Shown: one piece after another, positions 44,875-56,543 of the stretch
Numbering within the stretch: the stretch's first letter is position 1
Layout: each line of letters starts with the position of its first letter
DNA from: Apostichopus japonicus
Lineage: Eukaryota > Echinodermata > Holothuroidea > Aspidochirotida > Stichopodidae
DNA length: 64,000 nt
Assembly: GCF_037975245.1 (NCBI RefSeq)
Contig: NC_092576.1
Location: 7,417,501 to 7,481,500, forward strand
Direction of reading: 5' to 3'
The notes under the pieces: generated by a model
Seen by the model: the letters and a program-made list of their open reading frames with translations, nothing else
Told to the model about the DNA's origin: nothing
The model's database searches: none
Translations under genes and position numbers: made by a program

Positions 44875-47732
44875 CAGAGCCTTATATACAGAGAGTTGCG
44901 ACAACTCGGGTCCGGGAATTTTCGATCACGTGACCTCATGGCACCATTTTGGGGCCAACTAATTCTGGCGATCGACAACAACGTACGTTCGAGCAGTCAA
45001 CATCTGCGCTGCCATCACAGAATGCCTGGCTGTTCAGCGTGGGGCTGTTCGAATCGTCCCGAAAATGGGTCAAAGCTGTTCAGATTCCCAACAAACCCAG
45101 ATCGGAGGAAAACATAGGAGGCGAAAGTAAACAGGCTTCACTGGAAGGCGAACTCCAATCACAAACTTTGCGATGTGAGTACTTCACCTAGGCCTAGTAC
45201 AATGAACTAAGATTCGTAACACTAGGCCTAGCCTAGTCCATAACCAGGACTGTGGGTTACACCACGCAGTCCTTACAGCTATGTATGGTGCACTGTGCAG
45301 TGTAAATACACACATAGTTAACAACACAGAAAACAGAGCATAAATTTCAGGCATGAAAATGGTCTATTTTTAACAAGTTCTGATCAAGAAAGTTGCGATG
45401 TTGGGATGAGATCTGTTATAAGGTGCATAAAAATATCTCTGCAAAGTTTAGTGAGTATATTCCTTAAATTGAAGGCTCCAGCGTGGCAAGACAAATCGGG
45501 GATCTACGAAGCACAGTGTGCAATACAAAGCACCAAGGGCTAGCCTAGCCCCCTAATGAAAACTGCTTGGCTCCATTGAGTCATGAGCTTGTTTGGATTA
45601 TTATTTATGAAAATTTGGGTGGCGATCTGGCAGACCGTTGAAATGATTAATCATTCTGCTTTGCACTTGATTATTTGAATTGAACTGGTCCAGAACTCCA
45701 CTATCTTCTATGAAATAATATTGAAAAATTAGGTTACTAAAATATCACTGTAGGCTAGGTAAAAATATTTCCTAGAACATTGTGTCCTGTTAGAGGATAG
45801 CAGGTAAAAATAACAGAGTCAACTGGAAACCATAGGCCTAATTAGGCTCAGGAATCATGTTTGTCCATGTCATACATAGGTACGGTATACAGATCCTAAT
45901 TCATATTCTTACAACCGGGCAGTTCCAAGCAAAAGAGGACATAACCCAGGAAATTCAATTTGACTGAGACTAGGCCTAGCATTTTACCGTGGTTGGCGGG
46001 CAACTCCCCCCCCCCCCGGCATTCCCCCCTCAAAAAACGACTCTAATTTTCGACTTCTGACAACATATTTATGCTTCTGTTGGGGGGGGGGGTGGGTTGT
46101 CCGGGGGTGTTGTCTGGTCACGATTACCTTATCCATTAATAATAGAAGCCCATGCCTAGTAATAGAGGCACAATTGGTATTTTGAAGAATTTCTGACTTT
46201 TTGGATCCTATAGTATATAGATGCAGCTTTTTCAAGTTATTAGACATAAAATTCGTAGATAAAAGCCTGACTCTCATACAAAAATAGTCTGAAGTAGATC
46301 TTTTCAAATTCCAGCAGCAGCTTAGTTCTCATAACGCTGAAATATCCTACTCACATACACCATATGTTTGCGATGTGAGTTCCAGATTAGTGTAAATTCC
46401 TAACAGCACCCAGTTTGGGTCATATTATGGTGGTAAAGTCCTGTCAGCTGTAATTTATTATTCGTATTTCATACATTTGAAATAAAATTAGGTCATACCC
46501 ACATTGTGACAGTGGCTGAGTGAGAAATATTCAGCCTAGGCTTCTGTGATGAAGCCTTATGAACCTTCTTCCAACTGCCACGGTATAACACTTATAGAAC
46601 TGCCCACCCCACCCCTCTTTTTCAAAACCAAGGTCAGAAGAGTAACTGCAGCAAATTTCATCTTCTATGACGTCTGTCACTGAGAATTTATTCTGACCGA
46701 CCTGGCTGGTGGGTAGAGGCAACCCCCCTCCCCCCATGCCTGCCTAAATGTCATACTGTTCTGGGAGTGTTCCAATCTAAATGTACAGTATTCATAGCTA
46801 TTTTGGGTAATGTGCAACTAAAAATACCCCCCCCCCCCTCCACACTAGAACTACAGGTTAGTTTCCTGGTATATATATTAAAGTTGCGGGGCCTATCACT
46901 GAATAAAATTCAGCATCAATATTTCCCTCCTACAGGCCCCCATCTGACTGATGCCAGCGTACTCCAGGAACCGACCACGTTCTCTGAACCTGGAGGAGAG
47001 GGAGGGATTCATTCATTTTTTTCCCGACGTGGCTGTTTATATCCGACCGACGAGACCAATTGTGATACCCCGAAACAATCCCCCTCCCCTGCCCCACATG
47101 TCACCTTTAACCCTGCGCTCTCAATTTTGTGGGACTGGAACACAGACAAAATGTGATTGGTCCATTTAGTTACCATAGCAACCAATTTTCAAAGACCTAG
47201 CTTCATGATTCTGTGCACCATGTCAGTACCAGTCACATGTCCAAATATCAACTTCATCAGCCATTGCTAGCTCAAGTTACAGTTAATCCCAATTTTGACC
47301 AATCACAGGCTTTGTTTGGTTACCATGGCAACAATGGAAGAATGTACATTATTCCGCAACTGTGCAATATGTGTTACAATATGATATATAACCAGTCATA
47401 ATACAATTTTACCGTACCAGAATATCAACTGTTGAATTTGGACTTCCAAATGTGCCAACCTCATCCCCTTGAACTTGAGCGCAGCCAATCCCTCCCCCCC
47501 CCCTCCCGTTCGACACTCGACGCCCTACTTACACAGCCTAGGCGCATAAAAGCACCACAACATGAGCAGGCCAAAAATAAAACCCAGAATCCCGCTCACA
47601 CTTCTACAATGCCATCGAAAAATTCCCCTATCCACCTGAATGCCCATTCCCACACATACTGTATGTTGCCCATTTGGCCCCAAAATGGCGCCCAAATTTC
47701 AGTTGTCGCAACTCTCTGTATATAAGGCTCTG
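44875..47732. mobile_element. P-element-like transposon 2, 2.86 kb, decayed
   Basis: Perfect 32-bp terminal inverted repeats: left 44875-44906 begins 'cagagccttatatacagaga', right 47701-47732. Just inside, 'gcaccattttggggccaa' (44941-44958) is mirrored with one mismatch at 47674-47691, echoing the subterminal inverted repeats of Drosophila P. It is flanked by 'ggggggat' at 44867-44874 and 47733-47740. The left flank is shared with transposon 1, so the two lie end to end with one duplication between them. A THAP exon lies at 45022-45174. No other transposase exon was recognised. Confidence 0.87.
45022..45174 (+). pseudogene. THAP-domain exon of the P-like transposase, with a stop codon
   Basis: The ATG at 45022 opens 'MPGCSAWGCSNRPENG' and 'SKLFRFPTNPDRRK', a clear start of a C2CH THAP zinc finger: Cys4 and Cys9 are the first zinc ligands and 'FRFP' is the family core. 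At 45115 a TAG stands where THAP domains have the invariant Trp, one base from TGG. The same frame then continues 'EAKVNRLHWKANSNHKLCD' to a GTGAGT donor at 45175, as expected before the His-Phe of the last ligand. This was the DNA-binding N terminus of the transposase, now disabled. Confidence 0.8.
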
Positions 47733-47740
47733 GGGGGGAT

Positions 47741-47840
47741 ATGAGCGTAGCGCCACCATAGGTTGGCGCGAAGCGTACACGAAAATTTGGGATTTACAAA
47801 CCCTCTAGATGGCCGGAAACGGCACTTCCCGAGGTTTCCA
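47741..47840 (-). repeat. Subterminal module shared with the element at 34508-36020
   Basis: The minus strand reads 'cgtgtacgcttcgcgccaac', then 'ctatggtggcgctacgctca', preceded by a 'gaagtgccgtttccgg' segment. It lines up with 35880-35990 over about 100 bp and more loosely with 35338-35396. Confidence 0.75.
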
Positions 47841-48149
47841 AGCGGCATATACCCAAATTTAAAATAGGGATATCATGTCCGAAATATCTCATAACCAGAA
47901 TCCAAAATACTTTCTTTAATTTCGGGTGTTATTTTGGGGAAATTGCGGCTGTCAATCTTGCTTCAGGCGCTACGTTAGAATGTTCGAGAGCTCTTTTATA
48001 TTACTCGATGAAGAAAATAGCCTCATGCAGGCTATTATAGGCCTATACACATGCAATACACAATTACACATAGTTACATTCCGTTTGCTTTTTAGCTAGG
48101 GAAAACCTGATGAGTTGAACTTAGGGAATAACGCGACGACCTAGCAAAT

Positions 48150-48460
48150 GTAGGCCAACTTGGTCGGGCAGTACGATGGTAGAGTGCTCGCATGCGGTGA
48201 CAATTGGAGGTCCCTGGTTCACAATTCGGTATCAACATCTGATACCAAAACTTCCCTCCACTCCTTTCTCTATGAAAACTAATAAATTAATATAGGAGAG
48301 GCTAAGTCTCCATCCCCAAGTTCCGTTGCCATTTGCCAGGAGAGGAAAGTATTTGCAATCTCTGCAAGTGGACAGCTGTACTCATGTTGGTGGGATGGGG
48401 ACATTAAATGACAGTCCTGGAAGTAGGATTTTGACCCGCCTGCCTGAAAACATCTCACTT
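48150..48460 (+). mobile_element. tRNA-derived SINE inside the outer element
   Basis: Box-A-like 'cgatggtagagtgctcgc' and box-B-like 'ggttcacaattc' lie about 30 bp apart, followed by an unrelated body ('ggagaggctaagtctccatc'). The end of the body is not sharply defined. Confidence 0.6.
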
Positions 48461-49049
48461 TGCGCCTGGGGGTCTATAGCGTTCAGAGGTTGAACCTGCC
48501 CATTAAAAATATCTGTGTAATGTGTCTTAGGTGCATAGTAATGCTATGTTAGGTATTCACTACGACTATTCACTGACAACAGCATACGTTTGGGAATAAT
48601 TATTTCTGCATTACAGCTACATTTCAGATTGCCAGACAAAATACCATATTATAAGTTTTAGGCGTTAGTTCGAGGGTACATGTACGTGTGTAGGCCTACT
48701 ATAGGGACTATATGAATACTATGAGGGTGCATATATGTACTATATCAATACCGTGGGCGCAATAATACCTTTTGTTGTTATAGGGCCAATGAAGCCTACA
48801 GTAACTATTCTTGCTTTATAAAGACGCTTTATTTGAAAAGATCGCACTGCGTTTATGCAGGTAGGCGAGAAATGAAGCTAAAGAAGAGCCGTACATTCAC
48901 GATGATGCATAAATGTAGGCATGAAAATATTCTTATCCCTGGCATTTGGTGGGGGGATATGGTGTAGTACATCCCCTCCACCCATTTTCATGGGGTGATA
49001 TATCCCCCACCCCCCCCCCCCCCCAAGGATCGCCGCCCATGCCAAAAGC

Positions 49050-50745
49050 TAAAGTAATGAGTTATTCGCATTATAGAGAGCAATGAAAATCTGTTCACAA
49101 TACTTGATTCCACTACACAAACTTTTGCTGGTGTGTATGGCAAATAGTAATTACTCCAAACTAATTATAACTAGAGAAACAAACATATCATCCCCTCAAA
49201 AGCCTGGTAAAATTGTTGCTCCTTGAAGTAGTACGGCAAACAGCGTAGGGACAGCAGTTCATTTTGGATTAGCATCGGGTTCTTGCAAAGGAAAAAAAAT
49301 CATTCATTGAATTAAAATTTCAAAGTCAGTAGTGCCATGTATGTTTAGGCAAATTTTAGACTCCATGTTTGGTCTATATTTTATCAGACTTAAAAGGAAT
49401 ATATTTTGAAAACTGTTTATTGTGTTGCTAACTAACAGGGGACAGAAACGCTACGGTTAGTTGCATTGGTAACGTCGGTATAATGCGCTATAGAAATAAG
49501 TATTGTTAATATTATTATTATTATTATTTAATAAAAATACTTTGTGTTCATTGAGCACAATAGATGCAAGAATGTTTGCAGACAATCATGTCAAGGTACT
49601 TTTAGCCTTGCAATCAAAGCACAGGGAATATTGGAAACGCATCATTGACTACTTTCAGCATGGAAATCTTTGTAACGGGAGTGTTGTTAACCTTGTACTT
49701 TGCGGTTGATTGTTATGAATTATTTGTTCTCAAAAAAATGCAATCATCTGCACAAAGAATTGGAAAAAATTTGGTGCTTTTGAGGGTTTTTTTGGAAAAG
49801 AAAGAAAGATATTCATTCCAAAAATTGTTTTTTTAAAATTCCAACAAAAAAGGTTATTGGAAACCAGCTCAAACCCCAAAGCCTGCTTCGTCATTGTATA
49901 CTGGTTTACAAAATTTACACTTTGATACTGAGGGATTATATCTACGAAGTTGTGCAAAGAGATAAATATTTTATCAACACCCTGATTTAATGTTGCAGGT
50001 AAAACGGCACGTCTATTAACTGTTTATCAAAACTTGACTAGCTTCCAAAATTCCAAATTCTTATACACATGTGAACTCCTACTTTTATTTCTGGCATCAT
50101 CATCTGTTTTTAACAATCTGTTAAAATTGTTGTGCAACATTGTTGTTGTGATTAGTTGTATCTACATAGTAAGTTACTTAACATGATTTAAAAAACAAAA
50201 TACACACCTATACTGTAGTATATTGATAAAGTTTGTATATTCTGATGTGGTCTTCCCAGGGTTCTTCGAAACCATCCGTTGGTCTGTCCGCTGACCTTAT
50301 GACCTACATATCATTTATCATATTGTATACACACCAGTATGTATCAACTCAGATCCAGTTCGGCATTTACTCGTTTAGAATAAAGACGTATATATATATA
50401 TATATAAGCCCGTTCTCATGTGGTTTGTTTTGCGTGTTCGTTTGGTTAATTAAAAGAGTTCAAGGATTAGTTCAGGTGTCACAAATGTTTATCTTATATG
50501 AAAGCGGACAATAAAAGAAATCCAATAGTGAAGAAATTATTCAAATATCTTTTTCCGTTTAGGAGATATTCAAGTTTAAAGTTCTATCTGATTGTGTAGA
50601 AACTGCTGAAATCAGACTAGCTGTGACGTCATATCCTCAAATTTTCTTCTGTAGCGGGAAGGAATTTGAATAATTCAGGATGTTCTTGATTGTTATAGAT
50701 TGGTTTCTTGTGGTATCTTAACTATTTAAACTGCATAATTTTTTT
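49050..50745. other. No gene recognised
   Basis: A tail like those of dispersed repeats ('gcgctatagaaataagtatt' followed by an ATT run) lies at 49484-49530, and a short (TA)n run at about 50389-50405. No exon-like frame. Confidence 0.5.
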
Positions 50746-50749
50746 TACA

Positions 50750-51960
50750 TGTGGTGGGCCCTTTGCAGAAGAAAATTTGTATTGTATTGGCATTTCTTTA
50801 CTCTGTGGAAAGTACCTTTGCATTTAATATTGGTTTTTGTGTGGTACCAACTATGATTGATCATGGCCCATTTGGGGGCCCTTTTTTAGTGTGTCTGTTA
50901 GCTCGTTTGTAGCAGAAAATTTGTCTGGCATGATGATTTCCATAGTCTGTAAGATCAACCCGAACATTCCAAACCGGTTTTGAGTGGTACCTTGCATATT
51001 TAATCTGGGTCAATGCTACGATAATGGGCATTTTGGGCCATATTTGGGGGCGTCTGGCGGGCCCTTAGCAGTAGAAAATTTGTCTGGCATAGGTCATTCA
51101 GTACTTTGTGGCATTCATGCATTAAGTTGACATTGGTTTCAAGTGGTACCTCGTTCGTTTGATCAAATGCATTTTTATGGGCCCTTTTGGGGCGTCTGGC
51201 GGGCCCTTTGTAGCAGAAAATTTGTTTGGCATGATGATTTCCATAGTCTGTAAGATCAACCCGAACATTCCAAACCGATTTTGAGTGGTAACTTGCATAT
51301 TTAATCTGGGTCGATGCTACGCTAATGGGCATTTGGGCCATATTTGGGGGCGTCTGGCGGGCCCTTAGCAGCAGAAAATTTGTCTGGCATAGGCCATTCA
51401 GTACTTTGTGGCATTCATGCATTAAGTTGACAATGGTTTCAAGTGGTACCTCGTTCGTTTGATCAAATGCATTTTTATGGGCCCTTTTGGGGCGTCTGGC
51501 GGGCCCTTTGTAGCAGAAAATTTGTCTGGCATGATGATTTCCATAGTCTGTAAGATCAACCCGAACATTCCAAACCGGTTTTGAGTGGTACCTTGCATAT
51601 TTAATCTGGGTCAATGCTACGCTAATGAGCATTTGGGCCATATTTGGGGGCGTCTGGCGGGCCCTTAGCAGCAGAAAATTTGTCTGGCATAGGCCATTCA
51701 GTACTTTGTGGCATTCATGCATTAAGTTGACATTGGTTTCAAGTGGTACCTCGTTCGTTTGATCAGATGCATTTTTTTAGGGGCCCTTCTTGGACGTCTG
51801 GCGGGCCCTTTGCAGCAGAAAATTTGTCTGGCATGGGCCATTCAGTACTATGTGGCATTCATGCATTAAGTTGACATTGGTTTCAAGTGGTACCTCGTTC
51901 GTTTGATCAGATGCATTTTTGGGCCCCCTTTAACCGGCCCCAGGGGCCACATGCAGCAGA
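50750..51960. repeat. 300-bp dimeric satellite array
   Basis: Two related ~150-bp monomers alternate. One contains 'gatttccatagtctgtaaga', the other 'attcagtactttgtggcatt', and both share 'gcagaaaatttgtctggcat' and 'gtctggcgggcccttt'. 'gcccttagcag' recurs exactly every 300 bp (51061, 51361, 51661). The outer monomers are more diverged, as in satellites that expand from the centre. A 240-codon minus-strand frame exists only because 300 is a multiple of three. Confidence 0.93.
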
Positions 51961-52529
51961 GCGACCACGGCAGACATCCACTTTTGGATATACTGGGTTT
52001 TTCCACAAATGTTCCAATACTCAGATATTGGTACCTCGTTCGTTTGATCAAAGTGCACTGGGCTGCCGGTCTATCACAGTTAGTCTTTCTACACCAGTCA
52101 TTTGCAAAGAAATTTTGAAATCTTCAAAGTGTGATGTCTCCTTAACAGAGAATGCTATCATGGGAGTTTCTTCACTATTCTGTTTGTCTTTTTAAGCTCT
52201 TTCATACAAGCTAGACATGTCAGACACCTGAACCAATCCTTTAAATCAGTGGATACGTCATATACAGTTACAGATAATCAATGAATCATATGTAGGGATG
52301 TGTCTGTTGTACTGTAAAGCTTTACACTATTGATTGCCTTACACAACAAACAATAACAGCACCACTGAACTGAACGAAGTGCCAACAAACGCGTATTTTA
52401 ATGTAGATCCCACCCCTATACCCACAAAGAAATGTTTAATACACACGTTTCTAGTACTCGAGTTCATTTTTGTGTTTTTGAAACCAATTCCAATTTTGGT
52501 AAATCATGTCATATCTGTCTTTATATGGT

Positions 52530-52885
52530 GACTTTGAAGCATATGACGCAATTAAGCAAAAACTAAATAGTATATGTACATGCTGCTAGTTTCACCAAAG
52601 AAACGTAGTAGACTTCATGTTATCCAGTTAATTTGGCTTTGCAAATCCCGTTTTCTTAAAAAGTATGGATTTAAAAGACTTGGTGAACAGTTGTTACAAG
52701 ATCTAGGTATCTTAGAGAAAGAGTGCATGTCTATCATTAGGAATAATGTTCCATATCACTTCAAGGGAAGTGTGTCAGTGATAGTTGCAGATCTTGGCAG
52801 ACATTCAATTGGTGGATTTATAGAGTCGTTCACTTCAACCAGGATATGTGTAGATTTTGCATGTGCTCTCATACAAGGGTCTTAA
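52530..52885 (+). pseudogene. Relic of a transposon-type protein ('GDNLG...GF.ES' family)
   Basis: The open frame 52574-52885 reads 'YMLLVSPKKRSRLHVIQL', 'CKSRFLKKYGFKRLGEQLLQ', 'DLGILEKECMS' and 'FKGSVSVIVADLGRHSIGGF', then 'IESF'. The order (R-S-x-L-x-x-I-Q-L ... K-K-Y-G ... D-L-x-x-L-E ... F-K-G-x-x-x-x-x-x-D-N-L-G-x-x-x-x-G-F-x-E-S-F) is that of a protein family repeated in many invertebrate and fish genomes and thought to belong to mobile elements. In an adjacent frame just upstream 'GDFEAYDA' fits the preceding D-D-F-E motif. It is a frameshifted fragment, with no element ends located. Confidence 0.55.
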
Positions 52886-52889
52886 AGTA

Positions 52890-54210
52890 TCGGAGCTCAA
52901 AACAGATTTTCGCTGCAGGACGGAGGCAGTGCACACTACACATGTGAGGTAGTGCTGATAGTTGTAATCGATTAACGGCCAGTAGTCGCGATTACACTTG
53001 GGAAGTTCGATTAATCGCGCTCAAAAACATAAGTTGCGATTACTCGACTACAAGATAGCACTACACATAATCTGCTTTTGGAAAATACCCTAACCTATAA
53101 AAAACAACACTAAAGCAGTGTCAGCAAAGTATCGCAAAAGTACAGGTTCCCACAATGCGACACTAGCATTGTGAACTGATGTGTTAAAAATCGGCAAGCA
53201 CCTGCTCCGGTTAGATTCATGCATTTACTTGTCAGTAATACGATTGTTCTGCTGTGCAACAATCAGTCCCTAACAATGTTTGATCATTGCGCATAACCTC
53301 GCAAGTTTTTATTCTAATAATATGATTGCCATAGTATGATTAGCATACACTCAAACATGTTAACAGTTACTTATTTACTGGCCTGGTTCACATTTATCGG
53401 ATGTCTGATCGAGTGTGATTGCAGTGTAGTTAATTTCAATGTGCAAACTATATGCCTGCTGTCGCGCTAGGCTAGAGCCTAACCTAGAACGTTGTACGTC
53501 CTTCTACAGAAAACTCCTGCATACTAATCATCAGCCCACTACAATATGTTACATCTATTCATTGTTTGCTCGTTCGTCTTTATTAGTGATAGTATAGTTG
53601 TAGTACCCTAGTGTATTCATTCGATAGTTTTTGATTTACAAGGAATGATTTTAAGAAATGTCGTAGATTGGAAGTTGTTCACAATTTGGTTTGGTAGATG
53701 TTTCAACACAATTTAGACACCACGCGTTAAGGCACGGAAGAACAAATGAATACAGTGCACCATGGAGAAAGATTTGTTATGAACTTATGACTGTATTTCT
53801 GCAATATAAAAACAATGATGACGTCATAACTGTAAACGAGTAATCGCGAGAAGAGCTGTACGATAAATCGACTACAAAAGAAAGAGTCGTCTATCAGAAC
53901 TAATGTGAGGGTAGTTGATAATGATGTAAGCCTTGCACCAGTGTTTGGTGTAAAACATGACTCTCCATTCAACAGTCTTTCGTATTTTCATGTTACCCGT
54001 GGTTTACCCTGAGTTGCTATGCATGGTTTGTTAGATGGTGTATGTCCCATGCCTCATCATGTCAAATTGACTCAAATTGAGTCCAGTGTTAGGTCAGGTC
54101 CAGTCTTATACATGCCAGAGTCAATTTATGGCATGAATAACCGTCTCAGCCCGTCTCATTCAACTCTGAACTAATGCCCTTTGTCCTATCAGTGTGTCTT
54201 CATCCAAGTG
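52890..54210. other. No gene; one small inverted repeat
   Basis: At about 52950-53070, arms 'gtagtgctgatagttgtaat' and 'gattactcgactacaagata' are imperfect inverted repeats around several 'gattaatcgcg'-like words, perhaps a ~120-bp MITE. The rest shows nothing I can name. Confidence 0.45.
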
Positions 54211-54580
54211 TTAAAGGGAGTGAAGACTCGCGCAAAAAGAAACGTCTAATGCCGGTAATCTGACCTAGTTTCGAATGAGGTGTAACAGAAGTGTTAAACA
54301 CCACCATCGATCCCAGAAAATACACACACAGCTTGTTACCGTCGGTAATTAGACACTAGTGAACAGTCAGTACACACAGCTGCGGTCAATACCCACAACA
54401 CAGTATACAAACAATACAGCGATGGACATCTCAGGTCCAGCTAAAGATAACAAGGTATCACGTTTCATTACTGTCTGCATTTTGTAGCGACATGCACAAA
54501 AGTTCACTTGCAAGCAACAGAAAGTTCTAACTTTTTCAGATGGCCACACCCGGTTTGGGGCGAGTCTTCAATGCCTTTAA
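54211..54580 (+). mobile_element. MITE-like repeat, copy 3 of the 'gaagactcgc' family, full length
   Basis: It starts 'ttaaagggagtgaagactcg' and ends 'cgagtcttcaatgcctttaa', giving ~20-bp imperfect terminal inverted repeats over 370 bp. It matches 42251-42579 in reverse and its first half matches the arms of 39208-40438. Confidence 0.82.
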
Positions 54581-55111
54581 ATGACCCACAAATTTGCATC
54601 ATGTGTTGTTATTGTCAACATCAGCTAAACCCTTTAATCTTCGGTGTCTTCGAATCTAGAGTCTCGTTAAAGCCATGCCTTGATAGCATTTTGTTTTGTC
54701 GGTAGTCTGCTACAGCAGAATGATCAATTTTCTTACATCCGACATACAGTATAGGCCACAAGAATTGCATCATTGCTGGCTGGGAACCTCAAGACATTGG
54801 GTTTGTCTGGGTCTCCTCTGGGAAGCTTTTATGCACAGTTTCCCCATTTTGGTATGTCTACTACATAATGGAAATCTTTCCAAGAATATCACTGTGCTTT
54901 GTTGGTAGAGCGTTACACAAACAGTCCAGATCTAACGTTGCCAGCTGTATATCTCATGTCTAAGCTCTACATCAGTGCCTATGCCTTCTTCAAGTTACTT
55001 CTGGCCGTAACTGACTGCCGCATTTCTCCCAGATTTCGATTGCTTCTGTTATAATACTGTCAGCTCTATCAGGTTGCATCTAGTGGGAAAGGAAACAAAA
55101 CAGTTTTAAAG

Positions 55112-55591
55112 CAGGAATGAGACTGAGCCGGAGAAAAAAAATCTGAAATTTATTGATCGCTGTCCTGGGGGAGGGGTTTAAGGGGAGGGGGTGTCCCCCT
55201 CCCCTTTAGAAATTTTTTGTCAGGTAAGGAGGGCTTAGATGCAAAATGGTGGACTCTAGATGGAATCTATCACATCACGTAACTCGCCAAAAAAGTGTGG
55301 AATTTCTGCTTGTATAATTTATCCATTAGCTATTTTGAACCAAAAAAAGGCTTTTTTGCTTGCTTTGTGCTACTTGATTCCACCAATGGTCAAATTCGGT
55401 GTTCCTTCCCTTCACAGTCCAGCATGTTCGGGAAAAAAAAAAAAAAAATTAAATAAAAAAAAAAGTTAAATAAAAAAATAAATAAAAAAATTAATAAAAA
55501 ATAATAAAAAACGCGAATTACGATAAAAAACGCGAAAATGAAAAAAAGAAAAATCGGAAATCCGCGTTTCCGCGGAAGAGTCTCATGCCTG
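55112..55591. mobile_element. MITE-like element, 480 bp
   Basis: Ends 'caggaatgagact' and 'agtctcatgcctg' are inverted repeats with one mismatch. The flanks both read 'ttaaag'. The interior has a 'ggggagggggtgtccccct' palindrome like that in the 39571-40258 repeats, and an A-rich stretch. Confidence 0.7.
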
Positions 55592-56306
55592 TTAAAGGGA
55601 ACACACTGTGGGACTGTGGTGATCACACTGTAATGTCCAGACCAGATCAGGAAAAAGGGCCAGAGAAGGGATGGGGATGGGCAACAAGGACAGACTCTTC
55701 CCCCCCCCCCCTTCCAAAATAAAACCTCTTCCACTTAGCTTAACGAAATGAGCAACTCAAGATTTGCCAATTAAATTCAAGTCATGCTTTGGGAGATGTT
55801 CAAACAAAATCTTAGTAAAAAAGACAACAGCTAGTCAAAAACCCTTGGGATTGCTGTGATATTGCTTGAATAAGGGATATCATTCAGAATGCATTGGCTC
55901 CTTTCAAGTTTCTTGATAATTTCCCAGTCAGGTTTTCCCTTGCTAAATAACTTCCTTCCAAAGAGATAGGAATTAAGATGCAAGGCAGTGAATCTTCCTT
56001 ATCGATGGGTGGAAGATTCTTCACAAACAAAACAACCCTTTCCCTCGCCGAATTAACTGATTTGATCTTGGCATGGATGATGCTCAGGCATATCAATAGT
56101 AGACATACTGTATTGTCATGAAGGCAAATGGCCTCATTTTCGAATGGCCAAAAAAACCAACGTTAGTTTACACATATTTTGGAATGATGTCATGTCTAGA
56201 CCGTCATTCCATTTCTTCCTGCACTTATCTCTCAACTCATTTAGTTCGCAACCAATTTCAATCATTTTATATCATTTTCTCTGCTTGCCCTGAAGGAACT
56301 TAGTTA

Positions 56307-56543
56307 CAGGGGCGTCGGAAGCTATTTGGGATTGGTACGGCAGAACAGAGTGTGGCCATCTATCATAATTATCGGGGGGACGTTTGGTAGGTCAATCTTT
56401 GCTAATTTCGCTAAAAATATACTTCCCAGATTATTTTTGGCCATTTTCTTTCTTTTTAGTCCTACATTTTTTATTTTTTTTTTGGCGCCGTGAATATTGG
56501 TCCAGCGTTCGCCAGACCTGCCGTACCGGCTCCGACGCCCCTG
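56307..56543. mobile_element. MITE-like element, 237 bp
   Basis: Ends 'caggggcgtcggaagc' and 'gctccgacgcccctg' are inverted repeats, followed inside by 'ggtacggcag'/'ctgccgtacc'. The flanks both read 'agtta'. Confidence 0.78.

Larger units (their letters stand above)
40660..49041. mobile_element. Outer inverted-repeat element interrupted by two P-like transposons
   Basis: The left end 'catgggcggcgatcc' (40660) and right end 'ggatcgccgcccatg' (to 49041) are inverted repeats. The flanks are 'ccaaaagt' (40652-40659) and 'ccaaaagc' (49042-49049), an 8-bp duplication with one mismatch. Removing the inner elements leaves about 1.3 kb. The restored left part runs from a poly-G run into the 'gcgtagcgccaccat' module at 47745, which is the same arrangement as the right end of the 34508-36020 element. 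hAT-like. Confidence 0.7.

Noticed and set aside
51000..51722. 240-codon minus-strand open frame
   Set aside because: It is the satellite repeat read in a frame kept open by its 300-bp period; each 100 codons repeat.
55884..56096. Minus-strand frame with 'NSARERVVLFVKNLPP', considered as the TBC1D7 last exon
   Set aside because: The preceding exon already ends at the equivalent helix, and the later sequence does not fit. Left as undecided, not annotated.
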